From the NCBI GenBank assembly GCA_945859605.1, contig OX243827.1:29707141-29771140 (forward strand): a stretch of DNA of 64,000 bases. Direction: 5' to 3'. Within the stretch, counting starts at the first letter, position 1. Each line of letters opens with the position of its first letter. Positions 11,986 to 24,800 of the stretch are shown here, piece after piece. The notes under the pieces were generated by a model. That model saw only the letters and a program-made list of their open reading frames with translations, was not told the origin of the DNA and ran no database searches. The position numbers and the translations under genes were made by a program. Source of the DNA: Lumbricus rubellus. Lineage: Eukaryota > Annelida > Clitellata > Crassiclitellata > Lumbricidae.

Positions 11986-12109
11986 CTGTGGCTTTTTCAG
12001 GTTCTTTTACTGAGCCCCTAATGGACATGGATGAGGGCGGTTGAAATTGATGTGTTCTGTTTGTAATGTTTGTTTAAGTGAATAAAATGTGTGTGTTTTA
12101 TAAAAAAAT

Positions 12110-12245
12110 AATAATAATGAAAATAATAATAGGCCTAATGAAAATAATAATAATAATAATGATCAACATCATCATCGTCGTCATCATCACCATAATCATC
12201 ATCATCACCGTCACTGTCATCAACATTATTAGCATCATCATGCGA
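12110..12245. repeat. Trinucleotide-rich (AAT/ATC) tract
   Basis: AAT units pass into ATC/TCA units; no gene. Confidence 0.8.
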
Positions 12246-12940
12246 TGTCTTTCCTTTTCAGTGGTCGACTAAGGTGACCCACCTGAGCTTAATGGTAATA
12301 TGGTTTTTACTAGGGACGTCGCCAGGACGCCTCTTCTGTTCTGAATTACTAATGAATTAGTAGTTTATTCAGTGTCAGTCATTTTAGCTGGTGGTCAGCA
12401 ACTGATCACTGTTCTCTGGTTTATTGTGGCGTTCTATAGACAGAAGGATTAAACTGTCTCCACGTGATCGTTGTTTTATGATAGCGTTTACCTTTGGGCT
12501 TCATCCGTGTTTGTCGACGTTTAGAGAATCCTGCATGTAACGATGTAATATATAATTAACTGTCCTCTGGAGCATCGTAGCACGAACCACAGTGACAGTT
12601 ATCGTAGCAGTGTGTTCACCGATTCACCACAGAATCACGGTTGATAGGACTTCGGAAAGAAAATTTTCTGATAGAAAGTTATTCTAGTCGCTCAGTAAGT
12701 TGCTAAGGTAGGCCACTACAATTTTCATCTCAATCATTCATTATTACATGAGTTGCTTTAGTATCCTCAATTCTGCAATTTGACACACCACGAGAAGCAA
12801 CAGCCAAGTTCATTTCGCGATAGAATTATAGGCTACAATACGCCAGTAAGTTCATAAAATAATAATTATGCATATGAAAATTTAGCTTAAAATGTGAAAA
12901 TAAAGTTGATTGTTTGATTGACTCATTTAAATTTTTTGTT
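12246..12940. other. Spacer with nothing recognised
   Basis: AT-rich unique-looking sequence between the trinucleotide tract and a SINE; no ORF or repeat that I can support. Confidence 0.5.
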
Positions 12941-12944
12941 TGTT

Positions 12945-13135
12945 TATGTGTATGCTTGTATGCGCACTTGTTACTGCGCCCCTCAAGCTCTCTACTCAGA
13001 GGCGCCCTCGACTTATGCGCGCACAATGCATTGGAGTTTTACGCCGAAGCGCTGAGCAATTGTGAGTGAAGGACTTGCCCAAGGTCCCCAAGCACCGACT
13101 TGGGGTGGATTCGAACCTGCAACCCTCCGGCTCAG
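12945..13135 (-). mobile_element. tRNA-derived SINE (minus)
   Basis: Reverse strand carries a GGTTGCAGGTTCGAATCC box-B region, then a CCAAGTCGGTGCTTGGGGACC segment and a GCGCCTCTGAG end like the CR1 3' ends in this window. The box-B segment matches the SINEs at 56515 and 62003. Confidence 0.6.
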
Positions 13136-13859
13136 TTAATAAATCAATGTAGAAATAAAAATCTAAAACGAGTAGGCTTTATAGGCTAGGCTATTAGGCC
13201 CACGAAAAAAGAAAGGTCTCCAAGCAGCGAAAATACTCTGGTAAATTCCCTACCAGAATTTTTGCTAAAAATTGCATGGAAAGGTGATTCCACATTGATG
13301 GTCCTATGATGGACCCACACTCCAAAACCCCATTGATGGGTTAATGAGGTTCGTGACCGATGTAGAAATAGATCAAGGCGGCCAGCAAGGTTGTACTGTA
13401 ACAGCCATCGGCTTTCACATTTAGTCACGGTACATAATTATTCAGTGGTCGCTTTCCCTACACCAACGTTTGAAACTTTAAACAAACAAAATTTCCCACA
13501 AGTTGTGGATGAAAATTAGAGATAAAATGACAGTAAACGTTTAGTTGCTGCTACTTTTTCGTGCATACCGGCAAACCGACACTAAAAATTATATTGACTT
13601 TGTAAAGTGAAAGTAGACCTACAACGATGTTTGTAGGCTACAGCATTAGGTAGCCTACTTGCGCGGGCGAAAGGAAAAGATTGCAAAATTGCGGTAAAAC
13701 AGATCATAGAATATGCCGTGGTAGGTCTTGCTAATTTATTGACAATAGGGCCTAATGTTCAGGCTTAATTAGTGACATCTCCGTTGCCTAAGTATCAACT
13801 ATCAACAGATGCCGCTCCGAAACCAACCCGCTATTGGACAGCCCATTGCACCCAATTTC

Positions 13860-14520
13860 CAATAATGTAAGCTTAGGTAGAAGTCAAAACTAGAAGTTGG
13901 ATAAGCGATGAATGGTGTTTACACTCAAATTAATTATTGCAGAAAGTCTAGTAGCTGGGTGAATGATAAAAATCCTTTTTAGTACAAGTAGAATTTTGAT
14001 GAGAAGTGGAACTATGTCGTAGTAGATATAGGCCTAGATAATAATTAGGCCTATAGAAGGTGAATGAGTGATAAAATAATTTTGGCTTTAAAAGTCTAAA
14101 ATAATTTACACTTTCAATCGGCTAAGTTTACGACACTGTACGTGTTGGAGTTTGGGTGAATGCAGACCCCGGAGGAATAGAAATATTTAGACAAAATTAA
14201 AGTCGAGAACAATATAGGCTATTTGTTTCATATTGCTTACGGTACCTATTGTCCGTCTCTATGTTTCCACGTCTCTCCGTGTCATAGCCTACGATTAGCA
14301 CAATAATTGACCTATTAACTCTGTTTCTGTCACGAGACTTTATGCTTTTGGGCCATGGATAGAGAAAATGAGATTATCCTGCATAATAATTTATGGTGAG
14401 TTTGCGTTTCGTGTAAAAGGCTCAACCTTTATACCCCGATTGTCATTTGCATGGAAAGTCATTTAGACACGATAAGACGCAAATTTTACCAGGTATGGTC
14501 AACTGTATACTGTATAGGCC
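13860..14520. repeat. Upstream block duplicated before gene C
   Basis: Phrases such as AGAAGTTGGATAAGCGATGAA, GATTAGCACAATAAT and GAGTTTGCGTTT recur in the same order at about 32985-33480, upstream of gene C. The segmental duplication therefore included several kb of 5' flank. Confidence 0.55.
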
Positions 14521-14944
14521 TATAGTAGTTAACGGCATACTTCGCAGTGTGCTTTGCAAAATGGTCTGTATGCTATTATACTCGACTGTGTAGATTGCAG
14601 TAGCCTATTCTGCCGTCATAAGGAAGAACCACGTAGCCTATCTCAAAAAACCTAGTTTTGAGATAAACGCGAAAGACTAAATTCTTTTCTGCCAAGTGGA
14701 AAAAATTATTCTATTCTTTTCCGCTATAAACTAATAAATGTAGAAAAAATCAACCATTTTTATGGAAAAAAGAAATTTAAATATTTTTGCTCGTAAATGT
14801 GAAAAATATCAGTTAATGTGTTCTTGCTTAGCATTACAGACCGGCGATTGTGACCCATACATGGCAAAAACAACGTATCTGCGTAAAATCGTGTAAAATT
14901 GTGGAACAATTCAGAAATTTACTCAACATAAATCCGGTATTATT

Positions 14945-16185
14945 CTAATAGAGTCTACACCAGTTTTTGCAACTGTAAGACCAGTTTGTACAGTTGTGAA
15001 ACCAGTTTGTACAGCTTTCAGGCACTATTTTAAATATACAAAAACCAGTCTGTACAACGGTGTTAACCAGTTTGTACAGTCACCGAACATAAAATTAAAA
15101 GATAAGAAACCAGATTTTGTAGATGTGAAACCAGTTTGTTCAGTTATGCAAGCATTTTAAATTATATGAAACCAGTTTGTGCATCCGTGGGACCAGTTTG
15201 AACAATGGTGAAATCAGTTTCACCGCTATTAGAGATAGATTTAAAAGACCAAACCAATTTGTACAGCTGCAAAAATCGAATTGCACAGCTATCATGCATC
15301 ATTTTGAAAGATACGAAACCAGTTTGTACAGTATGAAACCAGTTTGTGCAGCGATGCGATCAGGCATTACTCTAAATAAAAGAAACCAGTTGTATTTCTG
15401 TAAAACCAGTGTGAACATCTCTCATACAACATTTTCGAAGATATGAAACCAGTTTGCACAACTATAAAACCAGTTTTACAGCAGCGAAACCAGTTTATGC
15501 AACTGTCAGGCATTATTTTTAGAGATGCGAAACCAGTTTGTGAAACCAGTTTGTACAGATATAAGACATTATTTTAAAAGATATATATGGAGTCCAGTTT
15601 GCACTTTGTATGAAACAAGTTTGAACGGTTGTAAAACCAGTTTGTACAGGTATCAGGCATTATTCTAAGGATAAGAAACCATTATACTAAAGATAATAAA
15701 CCAGTTTGTACTGCTGTGAAACCAGTTTGCACAGCTCTCATGCAACCTTTTAAAAATTACAAAACCAGTTTAGACAACTGTAAACCAGTTTGTACACTGC
15801 GAAATCAGTTTGTACAGCCATCATACACTATGTTAAAAGATACAAAAACTTTTGTATAGCTGGAAACCAGCTTGTACAGCTGACAGATACATTTAAAGAT
15901 ACTAAACCAGCTTGCAAACATGTGAAACCAGTTTGTATAACTGTAAAACCAGGTTTACAGCTATCAGGCATCATTCTAAAGATCTGAAACCAGTTTGAAC
16001 AGCTGTGAAGCCAGTCTATCTAGTTATCAAACATTACTACAAACGATATGAAACCAGTTTGTACAGTTGTAAAACCAATTTATACGGTGCTGAGGTAACA
16101 TTTTAAGATATACGAAACAAGTTTACAAAGTGAGAGACCAGTTTTCACAGCAGCGAAACCAGTTTGTACATCTATCAGGCGTTAT
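14945..16185. repeat. CCAGTTTGTACAG satellite-like array
   Basis: Dozens of copies of AAACCAGTTTGTACAG, mostly in units of roughly 20 to 80 bp with linkers such as ATCAGGCATTATTTTAAAAG. Copies are degenerate and spacing irregular. Confidence 0.85.
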
Positions 16186-16300
16186 TATTTCAAACACATG
16201 ATATTTGCTGAGGTGTCTTTTCAACACCTCTTTTAACGTGATCAATCCAATATGAATAAAAGATTATTCAAAAACAACGCAAATTGCAGATACGTGGTTT

Positions 16301-18200
16301 TTGCTTAGCACGTATAGAAATGAAGAAGGCAGGAGAGCGTATGCAGAAGCAAAAAGTGAAGTACAAAGAAATATCAGGGTGGATAGAAAAGAATGGTTGA
16401 AGAAGCAATGCGAGGACATTGAAGATGGCATGAATAGAGGAAACACAAAAGTGGCTTTTGATGTGATAAAGAAACTCCGGCAAAACGTGATGCTTAAACA
16501 AAGGAATATTGCAGATGAAGAAGGAAGGTTACTGTCGGACATGGAGAGCATAAAAACGAGATGGAGACAGTATACAGAAGAGCTATACAGGGACAGGGAG
16601 GAAGATGAAGAAGAGAGGGAACAAATGGAGGAGGATGAAGTGGGGAGCGGAGAGAGGACAGCGCCGATACTGGTGGATGAAGTCAGAGATGCAATCAGGA
16701 GGCTGCCAAAAGGGAAGGCAACGGGAATCGACGAACTGCCGGCGGAATTATGGAAGGTGGATAGCGAGGAGATTGCTGCGGTTTTCTGCAAGCTATGCAA
16801 CAAGATACTGGAAACGGAGGAATGGCCTGAGGACTGGATTAAGTCAATCTTCGTTGCGATTCCGAAAGTTAAGGGAACAACAAAATGTGAGGAGCACAGA
16901 ACTATTGCCCTGATCAGCCATGCCAGCAAAATAATGCTCAGAGTTCTGCTTGGCAGGATGCAGAAGGTGGCGGATGAGGAGCTATCAGACGTACAGATGG
17001 GATTCAGGAAGGGAGTGGGCAGAAGAGATCAGATTTTCAATCTACGAATCATCTTTGAGAAAGCAAGAGAACATCAAACGCCTCTGTATATAGCCTTCAT
17101 AGACTATAAGAAAGCTTTTGACTCGGTGAAGCATGGGAAACTTTGGATAGTGCTAAAAGAAATGGGAGTGGACAGCCAAGTAGTGAAGGTGTTCAAAAGC
17201 CTGTACGACAACCAGCAGGCAGCGGTCCGCATAGACAAGGAAACCACAGAATGGTTTAGGATTGGGAAGGGGGTGAGGCAGGGCTGCCTGATATCACCAT
17301 TGTCATTCAACGGGTACTCAGAGAAGGTGATGAGAGAGTCTGCGGATTTGCTTAGCTGGATCGGAGTAACGGTAAGCGGACGGACAATAAACAACTTGAG
17401 ATACGCGGACGATATCGTACTCGTTGCTACATCAAAGGAAGCGCTCTAGCAACTAATGGACAGAGTGAATGAAACATCTAAGAAATATGGGCTGGAAATG
17501 AATATCAAGAAAACAAAAGTCATGGTAGTGAGCAGAAATCGAGAGAAGATAGTGATCACTTGTAATGGAGGAACCTTGGAGCAGGTGGAGTCGTTCCGAT
17601 ACCTAGGAGCCATAGTGGAGGAGAGTGGAGATGGAGGTAGGGAAATAAGAGCAAGACTGGGGATGGCGCGAACAGCCATGGGGTCTTTGACTGCGCTGTG
17701 GAAGGATAGAGCAATTGGAAGAGGGTTGAAGCTAAGACTTATGGGGTCATTGGTGTGGCCAGTGGCGCTGTATGGCTGTGAAACTTGGACGCTAAGGATG
17801 GAAGACAAAAAGAGAATATCAGCATTTGAGATGACAACATATAGAAAGATGCTGAGAGTCAGCTGGAGAGAATTTAGAACAAATGAATCTATACTGGAAG
17901 AGATACAGCCGGAACGGCGCCTGCTGGAGGTGGTGAAAGCAAGGAAGCTGAACTACTTCGGACATATGATCCGAGCAGACAAGCTGCCGGCATTCATATG
18001 TCAGGGCTATGTGGATGGAAAAAGGGCCCGAGGAAGGCCGAGAAGAAGATGGATGGATGACGTGGAGGAGTGGACGGGGATGGCGATGGTGGACTGCGTG
18101 AGGACCGCGAGGAACAGAGAGCAATGGAGGAGGATGACGTCGTCGACTCTGATCCCCGATCCGCAGCAATGAGGATGGGCACGACGACGACGACGACGTA
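16301..18200 (+). mobile_element. RTE-like LINE, 5' truncated, one stop in the ORF
   Basis: Reading frame 16301-18172 encodes a reverse transcriptase: KATGIDELPAELWK, FIDYKKAFDSV, KGVRQGCLISP, LRYADDIVLVA (catalytic YADD), then KTKVMVVSR, YLGAIVEE, ALYGCETWTL and RGRPRRRWMDDVEEW. A single TAG at 17447-17449 interrupts an otherwise open frame. The endonuclease is missing. The 3' end is a short (ACG)n run at about 18180-18199, as in RTE-type elements. Confidence 0.8.
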
Positions 18201-18649
18201 TCTGGGAATAACGCACTGTCATACTAAGGAAAAACAACGTAACTCAAGATACGTGGTTCTTCCTTATGATGCCATGCGGTTTCTGGAGATACGTGTTTTT
18301 TACACACGCTGGTTCCCTGTGATGGAATTGAGATAGGAGTTTCTCAATTTTTTCCAAGGTGTAGGACCATTAATAGATGCAGAATCTGCATCTAACTCAA
18401 AACGGCCAAATTTTGAGTTACGTGGTTCTTCCTTATGACGGCAGTATTGTTTGCAGTAGGCTTACGGTATGGTTTACGGTAGCTTACAATGCCTAAATTT
18501 TAAAGTATGGTTTACGGTAGAGCCTATCGCACAGTATATGCTCTATTCATTAGAAACAGAGCAGGGTCGATGTTATAATACGGTTGCTATATAAAGGCAT
18601 CTACATCTTCATCACGTTAAAGATAGAGAAAACAATTATAGTAATGAAC

Positions 18650-18795
18650 TTGAAATCTTTTGCGGTTTGTGCTTCTTTATTGCTCTGCCAACATCAAGAT
18701 CGGTGTTAAAGTTTTACGTTCTATGATGTCTAACAAGCTGAAATGACATTATGAACATCCTTCAACAGACAGCAAAATCGATCTTAGATATCAGA
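18650..18795 (+). promoter_or_regulatory. Conserved proximal upstream region of gene B
   Basis: About 145 bp before the ATG aligns with the sequence before the gene C ATG, sharing AACATCAAGATC, GTTCTATG and ACAGACAG.AAAATCGAT. No clear TATA box could be assigned. Likely 5' UTR and core promoter. Confidence 0.4.
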
Positions 18796-18868
18796 ATGGA
18801 ACCTTGGGATCAACGTATCGTGCTTTTAATCGTTTACTTCCTTGGTTCAGGACGGGGAAATGAAAACA
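18796..18868 (+). CDS. Gene B signal peptide exon
   Basis: ATG at 18796; 24 codons + 1 nt, donor gtgagt at 18869. Hydrophobic core IVLLIVYFLG after a polar start. The next exon adds two nucleotides to complete an Ile codon, then RKPPSITKHPS of Ig1. The same exon, near-identical, opens gene C. Confidence 0.82.
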
Positions 18869-21800
18869 GTGAGTCTCTCTCATACAATAGATTTTTTTAA
18901 AGCAGGTGAACTTCAGTGGCATCAATTATACTTATAGTCCAATTTAACTGCCTTGTTAAATTAATGTGAATAGTTAATTTTACGCTCTAGATCATAGCTC
19001 GAGGGTACGCGTACCCTAAAATAGAATACGTTAAAATACGTACGTACCTTTCAAAAAATAGAATACGCGTATGGTACGTACGGTACCATACACGAAAATT
19101 TTATTCATGGTTTACTCGGCGACCCATAGTCTACATGCAGCCTACGTATAATCTGACGTCAGCTGTAGGCCTAATGGCCTATGCGTCATTGAGACCGGTA
19201 CTTCCAGTAGCGTAGCAGTAAATTTAATTCGATAAATTCTTCGGTCATAATTAATTTAATGCAAATTGCACTGTCTTTCTGACGAGAGCTAAGTATAGGC
19301 CTACGTCACTGGTTTACAAATTGCGTAATTCGAAAGTTGCAGTAGGCCTACGTCTATATAACCTACGCATCAGTCAGCCATTCAGCGATGCCCAGAGAAC
19401 ATGGGAAGGAATGGACGCACATGAAAGTTTTGAAAAATGCGAAAAACAATTATTTGATTGAATGCAATTTTTTCGACAAACAGTTCTGGTTTGGATAAGG
19501 CAATCGTATAAGAACACACCTTTGAAGTGCTGCAGCAGAACTGAGCCGACTGACTGACATTAGTGCATTAAGTGCAATGTATGCTGGATAAACATAGACC
19601 TACAATTCATTCATTCATTCATTCATTCATTCATTCATTCATTCAGAGCATTTATATAGCGCCCCTTCAAGAAACTACTCAGAGGCGCTCCCAGCCCAAC
19701 CACGAACAAAGAAAAAAGACTTGAGGGACTTGTAGAACGCAGCCGGATGGACCACAAGTAGTGAACGAAGTGAGAGCGGGAGGTCGTTCCAGACAGTAGG
19801 CCCCACGACCGAGAAAGCACGGCGCTGCTTAATAGCCAAGCGAGCCCGCGGGACCAGAAGCTCACCTTTAGACGAAGAGTGAAGTACACGACGCGCTGCA
19901 ACGTCAGAGACTGGACAGCACAGATCACGTAAGTATGACGGAGCACAGCGAAGAACACAGCGAGAGACTACAGCAGCAATGCGGTATGAGATCCGCTGAG
20001 ACACCGGCAGCCAGTGCAGCACATCACGCATATAGGCAGAGACAGGCGCAAATTTAGGAAGCCGCCCAATAAGGCGAGCAGCTGAGCGCAAGACGCGATC
20101 AAGTCGCCCCAGAACTCCTTATAGCATTGCAGCAATTTACTACGCCCTATACTGGGTTGGGATTGTTTGCTTAAATTAAATTGCACATTCCTATAATAAG
20201 CAATGACGATGTTAAAGTATTTTATTTAATGGTACGTACCCTAAAATAGGGTACGTTAAAATACGTACGTACCTTTCAAAAAATAGAATACGTATGGTAC
20301 GTACCCTCGAGCTTTGCTCTAGATCACTGAGAAAGGTATGCGTTCTATGATATCTAAGCTTAATTTAGACTAATTATTTAAATCAACGCCATTCAATGGA
20401 CTGCACAATCAATTTCAATCCGCGGGAATTTAAACAGCGAGTCTTTAACATACAATTGGGGTCTACTTCGTCAGTGTGCAAAAAAACTGTGTGGCTCCTT
20501 GAAGGCTTTACAGAAGTTATCAATCGCAGAGTTTGAACGGTGTTGTGGTCCCAGCTAGAGGTCCAATAGCCGGACGTTTTTTAATCCTAAACGTATAAGC
20601 TGCTGAATAGGTAATTAACTTAGGTCTATGAAGCTGGCTGATGCGCGGATACATCTTCTTCTGCATGCTTTCAGTTCGAAAGCCTCCAGCCATCACCAAA
20701 CATCCAAGTGCGAATGTCATCTATCGAAGTGATACTGCAGTTACACTGGAATGCAAAGCTGAAGGAATACCAGCTGTGTCGTAAGTCCACCTTCGATTTC
20801 ACTTTGAACAAGTATTTCTGTCTGTATCTCTGTCTCCGTTAATCCCATAATTAACTATTTACATAATTATTCAAACGCAGCTACAATGAGTATTAACTGT
20901 CTATGGGAAAAATTAGATCGCGTGAAACATGACGCACTACGTGCCCTCACATGCTGATGATACGAACATGAATTTTGTTCAGTAACATGTCATTTCAATC
21001 AAGGGTTAGGCCTATTCAAATTTGGACATAATCAGGTCTATCCTCCAAAGGTCGCTTAGAGTCAAAGCGGACAGCGCTTGCTTTGCGAGAATCCGAGACC
21101 AGGTCCGAGCGGAGTAATTGCGTAGGACTACAATTTTCATTTATGTAGTGTATTTGCGCAGTTTATTATTATAAAACACATAGCTATAATAGGCAGCACT
21201 GTAGGCTTATATTACGAAGACTGTCCTCGTGATTTTCCAGATACGAATGGAAAAAGAATGGTTTCGATTTGAACCCAAATCAACCAAACATTGAAAAAGG
21301 TGTGGATGGTTCAATAACAATAAACAATGCCGCAGCATCGGACGAAGGCTACTACCAATGTTTTGCTAGGAATCAGTATGGCACGGCTCTCTCAAATACG
21401 GCACACATTCAGAGAGCGCTGCTGGACTTCGCACCGGCAACTTCCACACCTCTTCAGAAAACCGTTGTAGAAGGCATGCCATTCCATATTCAGGCATATC
21501 CACGTAGAAGCTTTCCAAAGCCTACATATGGCTGGGAGATGGCGATTGACGCTGTGGACAAGAATCCAGTTTCAATATCGCCTACGAGACGGATACAAGT
21601 CGCTGAGAACGGTAAGACCTATGGCTAAACTTTTTTGAAAATTTCTTCGTACTCAGTGTTCCGAATTTAACCTGGTCACAGAAGCCAGCGAGTTTCTGGT
21701 TTTCTTCCTAACTTCTTTAGCCTATGGTTTATCTGACGTCTTTATCCATTAATATCAGTTTTCTAAGGATACTCGAGAGAAAGTGCTAGGCTAGGCTATC

Positions 21801-24800
21801 GGAAGACACTGAGAACAGGATGGACACAGAAAGTCAAAACACGGTACTAAACATGTATAATAGACGCTTACATCTAAAACGTGGAGACATTGGACGTTTG
21901 GACCTGCCGCATGGCAGAGAACGTAAAGAAGAAGACATCTAAAACAGAACCTGAAGCAGAAAGTAATCCAAAGGAAGATGGGATTGTTTGGTCATGTATG
22001 CAGAATGAAAGACGGCAGAAAAATCAAGACATTAATGTTTGGAAAGATGGATGGATCAAATAAAAAAGGAAGACCTAATCAGGAATGGTTAGACGATATT
22101 ATCAGATGGACTGGACTACAACTTCACGAGCGGAGTCATGCCGCAATGGACAGACTGAGACAACAGTGGAAGACAGTGAAAATGGCATCGGACACCTAAG
22201 GGCGTTGAAGTATTTGTTCTATTGCAATTGCATTTTTAGTCATCAACTATTATGATGCATTTCGTTTAGAAACAAAACCTTTTTGACATTAAACCATTTT
22301 CTAATTGGCAGTGTTGTACAGTAACGAAGTAAAAGTAACGCGTTACTTTACTTAAGTAAAAGTTTGAGTACTTTCACATGTAACGAAGTATCGAAAAAAT
22401 AAAATACTTTTACTTTCAACGAAGTAACATTTTACCCATATTTCAGTACTTTTACTTCGTTACAATTTATGCGACACTCGTTACAACGTTCGTTACTTCA
22501 AAGCGCTAATTAACATTTCGTTTCGCTAAGCTAAGACAGCCTATTCAAATTTGCATGCCTAAAAATAGATTTTCGATGGGTGATGCACTGCCATTTCTGC
22601 AGCAGAACGACTCTTCATGTGTGCATTGTGCTAACAATGAATCGGAAGCGTGCGTACTAGACTCAATGATAAGTGCAATTTCAAAAAGTTAGTATTTTTG
22701 AAGGTTAATAATCGTTTGAGTTAAGCTTATAGAAAGACTCGGTACTTTTACTTTTTACTTAAAAAGTATTATTTGAAGGGGCTACTTTTTACTTTTACTT
22801 AAGTAAAATTTGTGATGAGTACTTTTACTTTTACTTAAGTAATTAAAATCCATTTTACTTTTACTTTTACTTAAGTACATTTGCCCGATACTTTCAACAA
22901 CACTGCTAATTGCAGGTTGGTAGACAATATTGTACAGTATCACTTCTTTCATACATGTATGTTTTGTATTCTTGTCTGCTGCATTATCTAAATAGCTATT
23001 CGTCTGTTAATTATATTAGGTGACCTATATTTCGCCTATGCCCTTTCCGAGGATGATCTTGGAGGAAAAATATACAAGTGCACGACTTACAACCATCACC
23101 TTGACGTCAAAGCAGGAGGAAGCTACACAAGAGTAACGGTGACAAGAGGTAAGCGAATTAAAATTTTGACTAGCAGCTGAAAAATGCAGATCACTCTCTG
23201 GGTAGGTGGTTCTAGGCAAGGCCGGATTAAGCAATGTGGGGCCCTGTTCGGGAAATTTTTGCGGATATTCTTTTTTTAGTCATCTGGCGAGATTTTGGGG
23301 GGAAATTTTTTCGGGAAAATCATACCTTTTCATCCGCCAAAATGTTTATGACGTTTTTTAGTCATCTGGCCAAATTTTTGGGAAAATAGTCGTTTGGTCG
23401 AGATTTGCTCCTCAAATAAATTTTTTTCCCGCATTTGTGGGACCCCCTAAAGTGTGGGGCCCCTGTTCGGCCGAACATGTTGAACATGCCTTAATCCGGC
23501 CCTGGTTCTAAGACTGCGATTGTTCATGCTTGCCTATTTTGATAATTCCAAATGCTTTACTCTTTTTGAAAACCTCAATCTATTGTTATGTTTCAGATCC
23601 ATCGGGTGTGAAACCATTTCAGCCAACGTTGCAATTTTCTTCGGATACGCAAACTGTTGCTACCATCGGAGGAAGCGTCACGTTGAGATGTTTATACTCG
23701 GGACTGTAGGCTAAGTCTACCGATAAATAAATCTACCATACTGGACAGTGTACAATATGAAATGCAATTGCATATTACAATGCGGCTGTGGGTTCGAATC
23801 CGGGTAACGACCTTGGGCATGTTGTTCACGCACACGTGTCTCTGTCACCAAGCAGTATAATTTGGTACCGGCGTAAGCTGGGAAGTAAACAGCAAGTCCT
23901 GCGATACACTGGCCCCGTGTCCAGGACCTTGGGATTCGTCCACTGCTGGCTCAGGGCTATGGAAAAGGAGATGAGCGCCTCCCTATGTTCCTCATGGAAC
24001 GGGATGGGACTTTACTTACTTACTTACTACTTTATGATTATACATGTAATTGGAAGCTTGTATGACGTCTCAAACCGAATAATAACACATAATCAGTGTT
24101 TCTGCATTTGCTATGACCTCAACCAGTCGGATGGAAAGTATCCCAGCCAAGAAGCAGTGCTAAATAATAAGCTTGTTAGTAAGCAATGTCGGTTTGTGAC
24201 GCTGCATAAATTTCAACGAATAAGCCTACAGCATTTGCCTTAGGCTGGTTCTCGCATACATAGTGGGAATCAGTCCAGATAATTAATCATAGTCTACAGT
24301 AACGGACTGCATCACACGAAACTTGTTGCTTTAATCTTTCTACATATTTCAGCCTTTGAAAGCTGTCACTCTTGCTTCACTTGAAACTTTTCCTCCTGAT
24401 GCGTTTACTTTCAGTCCGGATCCGACTATATCCTGGTCAGGGCCAAGGAATACTCTTCCCATTGGGAGATACACATTGAAATCTTCTAACACGGAATTCA
24501 CCATCAGTAACGCAACTGCATCTGACGAGGGAGATTACATCTGCGCTGCTTCAAATATGCAGGGAAGAACCACACATACTCTTCAGATACGAGTTGAAGG
24601 TCTGTCTTATGTAGCGCCATCGATGGCATTGATAGAATTAAACCCTACCAGTGTGGGAATTAACTGAAGGGGTTGAAAAATTAGTTGAAGGGCTGAAACC
24701 TCTCAAAATCCAATCTCGACAAGACAATCCATGCTATGCCTTATCCTATTTAGATAACTATCTGCCTATAGCCTAATTATTATAATCGTGCGCATAATAC

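Larger units (their letters stand above)
14610..18444. mobile_element. TIR-bounded composite block
   Basis: Inverted ends CTGCCGTCATAAGGAAGAAC at 14610 and its complement ending at 18444. Inside are the CCAGTTTGTACAG satellite and an RTE-like LINE. A degenerate further copy of the end sequence lies at about 18246-18272. Probably a non-autonomous DNA element carrying a satellite, later hit by the LINE. Confidence 0.55.

Noticed and set aside
16264..16929. 221-codon minus ORF
   Set aside because: Antisense of the RTE-like reverse transcriptase; Ser-rich composition of a shadow frame.
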